This document shows, piece by piece, positions 5,097-13,417 of a stretch of DNA of 14,081 nt (positions are counted from its first letter, which is position 1; each line of letters opens with the position of its first letter). Under the pieces are notes generated by a model. It was not told the origin of the DNA. It saw nothing but the letters and a program-made list of their open reading frames with translations, and did not search any database. The DNA comes from GCA-003244245 sp046262495 (lineage in GTDB: Bacteria > Actinomycetota > Actinomycetes > Mycobacteriales > Pseudonocardiaceae). The DNA lies in NCBI GenBank assembly GCA_046262495.1, contig JBHEMR010000095.1, positions 1 through 14,081 of the forward strand, in the 5' to 3' direction. Position numbers and translations under genes: made by a program.

Positions 5097-7124
5097 TCAG
5101 CCACCTGGGCTGGGGAACCCGGTAGCGCCGCCGAAGATCCCGCTGGTGGTGGTTGTGCTGGTAGCCGCGTTGTTCTGGCCGATGGTGATCGTGATCGTCT
5201 GATCGCGAGCGAATCCGGTACCCGCGGGAACGTCCTGGGCGACGATGAGCCCAACCTGAGCGGCGTCCTCCACCGGAGTGAAGACCTGCTTCAAAGTCCC
5301 GGTCCAACCCAACTTCCGCAGCGCGTTCTGTGCTTGTGTCGGGGTCTGACCCCGCAAGTCGGGCATCTGGATCTGGTTGCCTCGCGACACCGTGAGAGTG
5401 ACCGTACTGCCCGCCTTGACGGTGTTACCCCCGCCTGGGTTCTGCCTCAGGACCTGCCCTTTGGGCGCCGTGGAGTCGACCTCCTGGACCGCGGCGGTGA
5501 GGTGCGCGACCACGATGTTGCGCTGAGCCTGCTCCATATTGGTGCCGACGACGTCGGGCACACCCACGGTTTCCGGCGCCACGCCGACGGTGATGGCCAC
5601 CGCTTTGCCCTTGGCCAGGCGGCCACCGGCGGTCGGATCCTGAACGAGTACCCGGCCGATATCCTTCTCGTCCTGGGCGACTTGGGTGCCTTGGTCGGGT
5701 GAAAGCATCAGACCTACCTGTTGCAGGGACGCCTGGGCCTGCACGCGGTCCAGACCGAGCAGGTTGGGCACCTCTACCTCAGCCGGCCCGGCGCCGACGT
5801 CCAGCCGTACCGTCGTTCCCCGGACCGCCTGGCCGACCGGGTTCATGGCCACCACACGATCGAGGTCCTGCGGGGTTGACTCGACCGGATGGCGCTCGGT
5901 CTGGAAGCCCGCGGCGTTGAGCGTCTGTTCGGCAGACGCCACGGGCTGGCCGACCACGTTGATTAGCGGGACGGGTTTCGGTCCACCACCGAAGACGTCG
6001 GTGAACAGCAGCAGGAGCAGCCCGACGATCGCGATGATCACCACTGTGGTGAGGATTCCGAGACCCCGTCCGGACCGCCGCTCCTCGACCGACGCTCCGT
6101 TGGGGTCCGCGTGGCGACGGCTAGCCCGAGTGGGTCGGATCTGCCGGATGGCGACGGTAGGGCCCGAGTCGAGCATCAGGTCACGGTCCGCGTCGGTCAT
6201 GATCACCGGCGCCAGTTGGCGCTGTCCGGACAAGACGCGAACCAGGTCCGTGCGCATCTCAGCAGCCGACTGGTACCGGTTGGCCGGATTCTTGCTCATC
6301 GCCTTGAGCACCACCGCGTCCAGCGCTGCGGACACGTCCGCATTCTGACGCGATGGTGGAATGGGGTCTTCGCGGACGTGCTGGTAAGCCACCGCGACCG
6401 GGGAGTCACCGGTGAACGGTGGTTCCCCAGTGATCAGCTCGTACAGCACGCAACCGGCGGCGTAGACATCCGACCGGGCGTCGACGAGTTCCCCGCGGGC
6501 CTGTTCGGGGGACAGATACTGAGCGGTGCCGACGACTGCGGCGGTCTGGGTCACGCCCTGCCCGTCGGCCAGCGCCCTGGCGATACCGAAGTCCATCACC
6601 TTGACCGCGCCGGCATTATTGATCATCACATTGGCGGGCTTGACGTCGCGGTGGATGATGCCGTTGCGGTGGCTGAAGTCCAGCGCGGCGCAGATATCGG
6701 CCATCGTCTCCATCGCGCGCTGCTCGTCCATCGGACCCTCGGTCTTGACGATGTCGCGCAGCGTCCGGCCCTCGACATACTCCATCACGATGTAGGGCAA
6801 CGGACCGTAGTCAGAAACCGTCTCGCCGGTGTCGTACACCGCGACGATGGCGGGATGGTTCAGCGCGGCGGCGTTCTGCGCCTCCCGGCGAAAGCGGTGC
6901 TGGAACTGCGGATCCCGGGCGAGATCGGCACGCAGCACCTTGACCGCGACGTCGCGGTCGAGCCGCACGTCGCGTCCGAGGTGCACCTCGGACATGCCCC
7001 CATAGCCGAGCGTCTCGCCCAGCTCGTAGCGATCCGACAGTAGTCGGGGAATGGTCATTCCGGCGCCGTTCCGGTCCTTGTTCGTGATCCGTGCCGTGGT
7101 GCGGCCCGGCCCGGAGTCCATCAT
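5097..7124 (-). CDS. pknB: Serine/threonine protein kinase PknB with four PASTA domains
   Basis: A 675-residue membrane kinase. The kinase domain (about 32-300) has the glycine loop GYGGMSEV, K62 in VAVK, the HRD loop (158-160), DFG (178-180) and an activation loop with TQT (T192, T194) before GTAQYLSPEQA. A juxtamembrane segment leads to one helix (354-377), then four PASTA repeats at about 386-445, 450-514, 520-581 and 585-650, and a Thr/Gly/Pro tail (651-675). PASTA domains bind muropeptides or lipid II, so the kinase couples wall status to growth and division. The ATG at 7124 (or 7121) follows GGAGGGGGG at ideal spacing. The M. tuberculosis-like start MTIPRLL at 7058 has only a poor site, so an extra 22 residues are likely. 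It lies 38 bases after pknA and is the last gene of the operon. Confidence 0.96.
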   Translation of the reverse strand: MMDSGPGRTTARITNKDRNGAGMTIPRLLSDRYELGETLGYGGMSEVHLGRDVRLDRDVAVKVLRADLARDPQFQHRFRREAQNAAALNHPAIVAVYDTGETVSDYGPLPYIVMEYVEGRTLRDIVKTEGPMDEQRAMETMADICAALDFSHRNGIIHRDVKPANVMINNAGAVKVMDFGIARALADGQGVTQTAAVVGTAQYLSPEQARGELVDARSDVYAAGCVLYELITGEPPFTGDSPVAVAYQHVREDPIPPSRQNADVSAALDAVVLKAMSKNPANRYQSAAEMRTDLVRVLSGQRQLAPVIMTDADRDLMLDSGPTVAIRQIRPTRASRRHADPNGASVEERRSGRGLGILTTVVIIAIVGLLLLLFTDVFGGGPKPVPLINVVGQPVASAEQTLNAAGFQTERHPVESTPQDLDRVVAMNPVGQAVRGTTVRLDVGAGPAEVEVPNLLGLDRVQAQASLQQVGLMLSPDQGTQVAQDEKDIGRVLVQDPTAGGRLAKGKAVAITVGVAPETVGVPDVVGTNMEQAQRNIVVAHLTAAVQEVDSTAPKGQVLRQNPGGGNTVKAGSTVTLTVSRGNQIQMPDLRGQTPTQAQNALRKLGWTGTLKQVFTPVEDAAQVGLIVAQDVPAGTGFARDQTITITIGQNNAATSTTTTSGIFGGATGFPSPGG

Positions 7125-7125
7125 G

Positions 7126-7135
7126 CCCCCCCTCC
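7126..7135 (-). promoter_or_regulatory. Ribosome-binding site deciding the pknB start
   Basis: GGAGGGGGGG (reading 7135 to 7126) lies one base before ATGATG. The GGAGG core ends six bases from the ATG at 7124 and nine from the ATG at 7121. The downstream candidate at 7058 has only AAGGA about 15 bases away. This supports a start 22 residues upstream of the conventional PknB N-terminus. Confidence 0.65.
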
Positions 7136-7162
7136 GGCTGTCACCCGATGGGGACCGACCGC

Positions 7163-8644
7163 TCACTGTCCCTCCCGGCAGGTCAGCTTCAAGGTTGATC
7201 TGAGCGGGACGTAGCCGGACATCGGGTCCACTTCGATGACCCGGCACTGGGACCGTAGGTCCGGGTCGACCTGGTCGCCATTGTCATCGACCACTCGCGG
7301 TATCAGCCCATGGGCTTTCGCGGTCACGACGGCATCGCTGCCCCGGTAGCCCAAGTAGTCGGTTGGAATGATGAGCACCTCCGGGGCTGCGTCGCCCGGG
7401 TTGGTCGCCTCCGGGTCGGGTTGCATCTTGGTGGGTTCGGGCCCGACCGGCTGCTGCTTGGCGGACGGCGCTGTCTCGGATGGCGCCGTGTCGGATGGGG
7501 TTATTCCGAGCGACGGTGTAACGGGCGCAACAGGCGCCGTGGTCATGTCAGTGGTTGTCCCGGAGGCCACCCCAGGGGGCGCTGCTGTCGAGCGCAGCAC
7601 GTCGCGGGCCAGGTAGCCGCCCAGCACCAGCGCGAGCACGCCGAGCAAGGCAACCCAGATTCGCCCTGTCCCGCGCCGTTCCGGGCCGCGCCATTCGGGA
7701 TAGGGCGGCGCCGGTGGGCTCCCTGGTGGAAGGGTTGGCAACAGGGCGGTTGGTGGCGGCTGGTTCGCGCGCTGGGCTGCCGTGGCGGTGCTGCTGGTCA
7801 CGCCAGTAGGCAGCGGCACCCGGTGCCCGGCCTGGATGGCGGCGGCGGCGGCAAACTCACCGCCGGTGCGGTAGCGCTGGCGCGGATCCTTGGCCAGCGC
7901 CGTCTCGATCAGCTCACAGACCGCTGGCGGCACATCCGGCGGCAACGGGGGTGGCTGGTCACGGATGTGCATCATCGCGATGGTCACGGCGTTGTCCGCC
8001 GAGAACGGACGCCCGCCAGTCAGGCACTCGTAACCCACCACGCCCAACGAGTAGACGTCACCGGCTGGACCGGCCTCGTTGCCGGCCGCCTGCTCCGGGG
8101 CGATGTAGTGCGCGGTGCCCATCACCATCCCGGTGCGCGTCACCGGAACCGCGTCGACGGCTCTGGCAATGCCGAAGTCGGTGAGTTTCACTTTGCCGCC
8201 GGGGGTGATCAGGATGTTTGCGGGCTTAATGTCTCGATGCACCAGACCGCGCTCGTGGGCGGCCTGCAGCGCGTCGCCGGCTTGCCCCAAGATGTCCAGC
8301 GTCCGGGCGGCGCTCAGCCGCGGATGCCGGATCAGGATGGTGTCCAGCGGATCCCCTGGAACCAGCTCCATGACCAGGTATGCGATCACCGGATCACTCG
8401 CTGCTTCACCGTAATCGTGTACTGCGGCGATGCCCGGATGGTTCAACGACGCGGTCATCCGTGCCTCGGTGTGGAACCGCTGCCGGAACTCTGCATCACC
8501 CGACAACTCCGGCTTGAGCACCTTGACAGCGACCTGGTGGCCCAGCCGGGTGTCCGCCGCCTCCCACACCTCACCCATCCCGCCGATGGCGATGCGCCGC
8601 CCCAACCGGTAGCGCTGCGCCAACACCTGCCCGCTGCTCAGCAT
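7163..8644 (-). CDS. pknA: Serine/threonine protein kinase PknA
   Basis: A 493-residue membrane kinase. The kinase domain (about 12-265) carries GGMGEV (21-26), K41 in VAVK, HRD (136-138), DFG (156-158) and an activation loop with T169 and T171 before GTAHYIAPEQA. A Pro-rich juxtamembrane segment (275-325) leads to one helix (about 329-346) and a Thr/Ser/Pro-rich extracellular linker (350-420). Residues 422-489 resemble a divergent PASTA unit: LGYRGSDAV, HGL, a DPMSGYVP turn and LRSTLKLTC, with cysteines 467 and 489. M. tuberculosis PknA (about 431 residues) lacks such a domain as I recall. PknA acts with PknB on growth and division targets such as PBPs, FhaA/FhaB and wall enzymes. The ATG shares one base with the pbpA stop (TGATG). 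Confidence 0.96.
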   Translation of the reverse strand: MLSSGQVLAQRYRLGRRIAIGGMGEVWEAADTRLGHQVAVKVLKPELSGDAEFRQRFHTEARMTASLNHPGIAAVHDYGEAASDPVIAYLVMELVPGDPLDTILIRHPRLSAARTLDILGQAGDALQAAHERGLVHRDIKPANILITPGGKVKLTDFGIARAVDAVPVTRTGMVMGTAHYIAPEQAAGNEAGPAGDVYSLGVVGYECLTGGRPFSADNAVTIAMMHIRDQPPPLPPDVPPAVCELIETALAKDPRQRYRTGGEFAAAAAIQAGHRVPLPTGVTSSTATAAQRANQPPPTALLPTLPPGSPPAPPYPEWRGPERRGTGRIWVALLGVLALVLGGYLARDVLRSTAAPPGVASGTTTDMTTAPVAPVTPSLGITPSDTAPSETAPSAKQQPVGPEPTKMQPDPEATNPGDAAPEVLIIPTDYLGYRGSDAVVTAKAHGLIPRVVDDNGDQVDPDLRSQCRVIEVDPMSGYVPLRSTLKLTCREGQ

Positions 8645-10119
8645 CAGCGGGCTCCTTGCAGGGCGGCGCCGATGACGGCTCGGCCGATCGGAGCGGCTAG
8701 GGACCCGCCGGTGGCCTCCAGGTTGCGGTCTCCGCCGTTCTCGACGAGCACTGCGATCGCGACCTGCGGGTCGTTGGCGGGCGCGAAGGCCACATACCAA
8801 CCGTGCGGAGGGGTGTTCTTGGGATCAGCTCCGTGCTCGGCGGTGCCGGTCTTCGCGGCGATGCTGACACCGTTGATCTTACCGGCGTTGCGGTAGCTGT
8901 TCTCAGCGGCAACCATCAGGTCCCGGATCTGATCGGCGGTGAAGCGAGACATCGCCGCGCCGACCTGCTCCGGTCCGGTCTGGTCCAGCACGGACAGGTC
9001 CGGGGCCAAGATGTTACGCACCAAGTGGGGTCTCATCCGCCCCCCGCCGTTGGCGATCGTCGCGGCGATCATCGCGTTTTGCAAGGGGGTCAACGCCACA
9101 TCGCGCTGCCCGATGCCGGACTGTTCCAACGCGGCGACGTCGGGAATGGCGCCCAGCGTCGACGGTGTCACCGGGATCGGGATAGCGAGATCCTGCTGCC
9201 CGATACCGAGCAGTTGGGCCTGCTTGCGCAGGTCCGTCTCACCAACCGTGGCGGCGAGCTCAGCGAAGGCGGCATTGCAGGAACGCACTAGCGCCGTCTT
9301 GAGCGTGACGGTGGCGCCCGCTCCGCACGGCTGGTCGGCGAAGTTGTGCAGCAAGGTCGTGGTGTTCTGCAACTGCAACGCGGCGGCTGCCGTCAGCGGG
9401 GTTTCCGGGGTGGCCTTACCCGCCTCCAGCGCGGCGGCGGTGACCACCAGCTTGAACGTCGACCCCGGCGGGTAGATCGCCGCGACCGCCCGGTTGGTCA
9501 GCGGGGCGCCGCGCTTGGCCGAGGTGTCCGCGTTCCAGGCGGACTCCTGCTGCGCACCGTCGTGCGCGGACAGCTGGTTCGGGTCGTATGACGGGGTGGC
9601 GGCCATTGCGAGGATCTCCCCGGTGCTCGGCTTGATCGCCACCACCGCACCGGTGTAACCCCGGCGGGTCAGCTGGTCGTAGGCCACCCGCTGAACGGCC
9701 GGGTCGATGGTGAGCTCGACGCTGCCGCCGCTGGGCTCGCGTCCGGTGACCAGATCCGACAGCCGCCGCACGAACAGCCGGCCGTCGGAACCGTTGAGCA
9801 CGGAGTCCATCGCGTTCTCCATGCCGCCCGAGCCGTATCGCAGCGAGTAGTAGCCGGTGACCGGGGCGTACATCGGGCCGTCGAGATATCTGCGCAGGAA
9901 ACGCAACTGCCCGCTGGTCTCCACCGAGTTTGCCACCGGTAACCCACCGGCGATGATCTCGCCGCGCTGACGGCTGTACTCGTCGAGCAGCACCCGTCGG
10001 TTGCGCGGGTCGGTCCGGTAGGTGTCGGCGTTGACGACCTGGATGTAGGTGGCGTTGACCAGCAGCAGCACGATCATGCCCATGACGGCCAGCGCCACCC
10101 GACGAAGCGGAGTGTTCAC
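8644..10119 (-). CDS. pbpA: Class B penicillin-binding protein PbpA (transpeptidase)
   Basis: A 491-residue class B PBP, the same length as M. tuberculosis PbpA. An N-terminal helix (about 8-27) anchors it to the membrane, a dimerisation-type domain containing RNRRVLLDEYSRQRG follows, and the transpeptidase domain starts near residue 155. The three penicillin-binding motifs are intact: STFK (S220, K223), SCN (280-282) and KTGT (K423 on). It cross-links peptidoglycan and is expected to pair with the RodA encoded just upstream. The GTG start at 10119 overlaps the rodA stop by four bases (GTGA), and its own stop shares a base with the pknA start, so translation is probably coupled through the row. 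Gene order and motifs make the assignment firm. Confidence 0.96.
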   Translation of the reverse strand: MNTPLRRVALAVMGMIVLLLVNATYIQVVNADTYRTDPRNRRVLLDEYSRQRGEIIAGGLPVANSVETSGQLRFLRRYLDGPMYAPVTGYYSLRYGSGGMENAMDSVLNGSDGRLFVRRLSDLVTGREPSGGSVELTIDPAVQRVAYDQLTRRGYTGAVVAIKPSTGEILAMAATPSYDPNQLSAHDGAQQESAWNADTSAKRGAPLTNRAVAAIYPPGSTFKLVVTAAALEAGKATPETPLTAAAALQLQNTTTLLHNFADQPCGAGATVTLKTALVRSCNAAFAELAATVGETDLRKQAQLLGIGQQDLAIPIPVTPSTLGAIPDVAALEQSGIGQRDVALTPLQNAMIAATIANGGGRMRPHLVRNILAPDLSVLDQTGPEQVGAAMSRFTADQIRDLMVAAENSYRNAGKINGVSIAAKTGTAEHGADPKNTPPHGWYVAFAPANDPQVAIAVLVENGGDRNLEATGGSLAAPIGRAVIGAALQGAR

Positions 10120-11555
10120 GGGCGCTGCACCATCTCGGTGCGTGCCTCGGCCAGCGGCGCCACCGGTTTGCGCGGTGCCGCCGACGCCGCCGGCGACCGC
10201 GCCGCATGGGAGATCCGCAGCAGCAGCGCCACCAGAATGTAGTTGGCCAGCAGCGAGGAGCCGCCGTAGGCCAGGAACGGCGCGGTGAGCCCGGTCAGCG
10301 GGATCAGCTTGGTCACCCCGCCGACCACGATGAACACCTCCAAACCGATCGCGAAGGCCAGGCCCGCGGCGAGCAGCTTGCCGAAGGTGTCCCGGACGGT
10401 CAGCGCGGTACGCATGCCCCGCATGACCACCAGCAGGTAAGTGAGCAGCACCGCGGCCAACCCGACAAAACCGAGCTCTTCGCCGATCGCGGCGGTGATG
10501 AAGTCGGTGTGCGCTTCGGGCACCAGGTCGGGGCGCCCGGCACCCAGCCCGGTGCCGAACACCCCGCCGGTGCCCAACCCGAACAACGACTGCGCCATCT
10601 GGTAGCCGGCTCCGTCGTAGTCGGAGAACGGGTTGATCCAGGCGGTCACCCGGCGTTGCACATGCCGAAAGAGCATGTCCGAGACCGTCGCGCCACCGAG
10701 GAAGAAGATTAACCCGATCACCAGCCAGGCGACCCGTTCGGTGGCGACGTAGATGAGGACCAGCACGACGCCGAAGAACAGCAGCGAGGTGCCCAGGTCC
10801 TTCTCGATCACCAGTACGCCCAGCGAAATCCCCCAGGCCGCCAGCAGCGGGGCGAGGTCTCTGGCTCTGGGCAGCTCCATGCCCAGCACTTTGCGGCCCG
10901 CCGTGGTGAAAAGGTCACGTTTGGTCACCAGGAACGCGGCGACGAAAATCATGATCAGGATCTTGGCGAACTCACCCGGTTGGATCGTCAACCCGCCGAC
11001 CCGCAGCCAGATCTTCGAGCCGTTGACCTCGGAGATCGCGCCGGGCAGCAGGCCTGGCAGGGCCAGCGCCGCCAGCCCGACAAGCCCGCAAGTATAGCCA
11101 TAACGAGCCAGCATGCGATGGTCGCGGACCAGCACCAGCACCGTCACGAACAGGCCAAGCCCGAGTGTGGTCCAGGCGATCTGATGCGGCAGGTTGCCGG
11201 CCGGAACCGGGTCACCGACCGAGGCGGCCGCTGCCTCGCCAGCCAGGTCGAGCCGGTGGATCATCACCAGCCCCAGCCCGTTGAGCAACGCGACGCAGGG
11301 CAGGATCAGCGGGTCGGCGTAGGGAGCGAACCACCGCACCGCGATATGCGCGGCACCGAACAAGGCGAGGTAAGCGGCTCCGGCGTAGAGCACTGACCGG
11401 GTTACGCCCTGCGGTTGGTTGAGCTCGACCAGCACCAGTGCCGTGGTCACCACAATCGCGGCGAAGGCCAGCATGATCAGCTCAAGGCCGCGTTTGGTGG
11501 GCGGAGCGGACCCGGGCTGCGCGCCCGCGTCCGTAGTGGGAACCGCCGTGACCAT
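10116..11555 (-). CDS. rodA: RodA/FtsW-type peptidoglycan glycosyltransferase
   Basis: A 479-residue polytopic SEDS protein with ten or more hydrophobic helices spread from about residue 27 to 449. SEDS signatures are clear: QPGEFAKI (192-199), EKDLGTSLLFFG (251-262), a FGLGTGGVFGTGLG loop (325-338), PEAHTDFITAAIGEELGF (346-363) and PFLAYGGSS (426-434). These enzymes polymerise lipid II into glycan strands and work with a class B PBP, here PbpA. The cytoplasmic tail (450-479) is Ala/Pro-rich and charged. The ATG shares one base with the pstP stop (TGATG). It could be called FtsW by family, but position between pstP and pbpA is that of RodA in mycobacteria; the true ftsW normally lies in the dcw cluster. 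Confidence 0.95.
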   Translation of the reverse strand: MVTAVPTTDAGAQPGSAPPTKRGLELIMLAFAAIVVTTALVLVELNQPQGVTRSVLYAGAAYLALFGAAHIAVRWFAPYADPLILPCVALLNGLGLVMIHRLDLAGEAAAASVGDPVPAGNLPHQIAWTTLGLGLFVTVLVLVRDHRMLARYGYTCGLVGLAALALPGLLPGAISEVNGSKIWLRVGGLTIQPGEFAKILIMIFVAAFLVTKRDLFTTAGRKVLGMELPRARDLAPLLAAWGISLGVLVIEKDLGTSLLFFGVVLVLIYVATERVAWLVIGLIFFLGGATVSDMLFRHVQRRVTAWINPFSDYDGAGYQMAQSLFGLGTGGVFGTGLGAGRPDLVPEAHTDFITAAIGEELGFVGLAAVLLTYLLVVMRGMRTALTVRDTFGKLLAAGLAFAIGLEVFIVVGGVTKLIPLTGLTAPFLAYGGSSLLANYILVALLLRISHAARSPAASAAPRKPVAPLAEARTEMVQRP

Positions 11556-12955
11556 CAGCTCACCGTCCGGCAGTCCACTCCGGGTTCCGAGGGCTTATCC
11601 GGCAGTGGCGTACCGGTCGTCGTCGGCGCGCCAGCAGGGTCCGTGGCGCTGCCGCCGGCGGGAGCTTCGGTGGTAGGGGAAGGCAACGGCGACGCCTCGA
11701 CGGGCAGGTTTCCGGTGCCGGCCCGGGGGCACAGCGGCAACAGATCATTGGTGCGCAGCCGGCCGATGATCTCGCGAGCACCTTCCACCCCGCTGTTGCT
11801 AATCATCCCTCGGCGCACGTTGCTCCGGGCGTACGGTTGCAGATCGCGCAAGAACACCGCTTCGCAGCCGCGCGCACCGTCGCGGCAGCTCCCTTCGGCC
11901 CAGGTGTGCAGCGGCAGACCGAGGAACTCGCCCCGGACGCCGTGGAAGACGGCTACCTCACCGGTGCTGGCGGCGCTCACGTAGTACTGGCCCAGTACCA
12001 GGATCGAGCTGATGGCGGCGACGGTGCCGACTAGCACGGCGACAACAGCCAGACCGATCAGCGCGCGCCGTTGCTTTCGACGGCGCAGCTGCGGGTCAGG
12101 AGGTGCGGGCTCGATCCGGGTCGGCTCCGCTGGGCGTGGCAACGTGGCCGTTGCGGCCCGGGAGGCCGCCGAGTCGGGCTGCGGTGCCTCGATTCCGTCG
12201 CCCGCCGCCCCCCCGATGATCGGCTCGTCATCGCCGTATTCGACGTCCACCACGTCGGCCACGATGCAGGTGATGTTGTCTGGACCGCCACCCCGCAACG
12301 CCAGCTCGATAAGCCGGTCGGCGCAGGACTGAGGTTCGGGGATGGTCAGTCCCTCGGCCAGCGTCTCGGCGCTGACCACACCGGAAAGGCCGTCGGAGCA
12401 CAGCAGGTAACGGTCCCCGGCGAAGGCCTCCCGCACCGTGAACGTGGGCTCGACGTCGTGACCGGTGAGCGCCTTGAGCAGCAGCGAGCGCTGCGGATGG
12501 TGGCTGGCCTCGTGCTCGGAGATGCGTCCTTCGTCGATCAGCGACTGGACGAAGGTGTCGTCGTGGGTGATCTGACTGAACACGCCGTCGCGTAACAGGT
12601 AGGCGCGCGAGTCGCCGATATGCACCAGGCCGATCTTGTTTCCGCCGAAGAGCACCGCTGTCAGTGTGGTGCCCATACCCTCGCGTTCGGGCTCCTCGCG
12701 GACCAGCTCGCTGATCGCGGCGTTCCCCGCGAGGGTGGCCTCATGCAACTGGTCCAGCAGGTCGTTGCCGGGTTCGTCGTCGTCCAGCGGGACGAAGGCC
12801 GCGATCATCACTTTGGCTGCCATGTCGCCCGCCGCGTGACCGCCCATCCCGTCGGCCAGCGCCAGCAGGCGCGGGCCCGCGTACATCGCGTCCTGGTTGT
12901 TCTGCCGAACCAGGCCGCGGTCGCTTCGGGCTGCGTAGCGCAGAACCAGAGTCAT
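11555..12955 (-). CDS. pstP: PP2C-type serine/threonine phosphatase PstP
   Basis: A 466-residue membrane phosphatase that reverses PknA/PknB phosphorylation. The PP2C domain (about 3-237) has the metal-binding motifs NQD (20-22), ADGMGGH with D35, GDSRAYL (114-120), SDGL with D188 and GPDNIT with D226. A Pro-rich linker containing the acidic DDEP region (242-290) leads to a basic RRRKQRR stop and a single helix (about 298-322). The extracellular domain starts YYVSAASTGEVAVFHGV and contains C357, C364, C409 and C462, enough for two disulfides, with a Ser/Pro/Thr-rich tail (421-458). The ATG overlaps the fhaB stop by four bases (ATGA). Catalytic residues are complete, so an active enzyme is expected. 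Confidence 0.96.
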   Translation of the reverse strand: MTLVLRYAARSDRGLVRQNNQDAMYAGPRLLALADGMGGHAAGDMAAKVMIAAFVPLDDDEPGNDLLDQLHEATLAGNAAISELVREEPEREGMGTTLTAVLFGGNKIGLVHIGDSRAYLLRDGVFSQITHDDTFVQSLIDEGRISEHEASHHPQRSLLLKALTGHDVEPTFTVREAFAGDRYLLCSDGLSGVVSAETLAEGLTIPEPQSCADRLIELALRGGGPDNITCIVADVVDVEYGDDEPIIGGAAGDGIEAPQPDSAASRAATATLPRPAEPTRIEPAPPDPQLRRRKQRRALIGLAVVAVLVGTVAAISSILVLGQYYVSAASTGEVAVFHGVRGEFLGLPLHTWAEGSCRDGARGCEAVFLRDLQPYARSNVRRGMISNSGVEGAREIIGRLRTNDLLPLCPRAGTGNLPVEASPLPSPTTEAPAGGSATDPAGAPTTTGTPLPDKPSEPGVDCRTVS

Positions 12956-13410
12956 GAGCGCAGCTCGATCACCGTCTTGCCGATGCGGATCGGGACTCCA
13001 AGAGGAACCCGGGTAGGTCCGGTGACTTTAGCTCGATCCAGGTAGGTGCCGTTCGTGGAGCCCAGATCCTCGAGGAACCAGTCCCCACCCTGCATGCCCA
13101 GGCGGGCATGCCGAGTGGACGCGTAGTCGTCGTCGAGCACCAGTGTGGAGTCATCCGCCCGGCCGATCAGAATGGGCCTGCCATCCAGCGAGATACGGGT
13201 GCCCGCGAGGCCGCCCGCAGTCACCACCAGTTGGCGAGGCGTCCGGTTGCGCTCCGCGATGCGCGCACCGCGGCGGGACATCGGCAGGCTGGCGCGCAGC
13301 CCGGAGGCGACGAAAAGGTCGGTGCGCACGACGCGTAACGCGGCCACCACGAACAACCAGAGCAGCAGCAAGAAGCCCGCTCTGGTCAGCTGTAGTACCA
13401 GCTCCGGCAC
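12952..13410 (-). CDS. fhaB: FHA-domain membrane protein FhaB
   Basis: A 152-residue protein, almost the length of M. tuberculosis FhaB (155). The frame stays open upstream, but the GTG at 13410 gives the family start PELVLQLTRAGF. One membrane helix lies at about 11-29. A basic linker with a TPRQ sequence (57-60), a likely kinase target by analogy, leads to the FHA domain (about 62-150). Phospho-threonine-binding residues are present: GR (83-84), STRH (98-101) and GSTNGTYL with N120. It recruits phosphorylated partners, including PknA/PknB targets, to the membrane. The start lies 7 bases after the fhaA stop, with AGGGA about 11 bases upstream, and its stop overlaps the pstP start. Confidence 0.95.
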   Translation of the reverse strand: MPELVLQLTRAGFLLLLWLFVVAALRVVRTDLFVASGLRASLPMSRRGARIAERNRTPRQLVVTAGGLAGTRISLDGRPILIGRADDSTLVLDDDYASTRHARLGMQGGDWFLEDLGSTNGTYLDRAKVTGPTRVPLGVPIRIGKTVIELRS

Positions 13411-13417
13411 GCTGCGG

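Noticed and set aside
6111..7043. A 310-codon plus-strand frame opposite pknB
   Set aside because: Antisense to the kinase domain, with no recognisable motif and no ribosome-binding site that stands out.
7310..8896. A 528-codon open frame on the plus strand opposite pknA
   Set aside because: It is antisense to a clear kinase gene, has a His/Arg/Gly-heavy composition and shows no domain. Long antisense frames are expected opposite high-GC genes.
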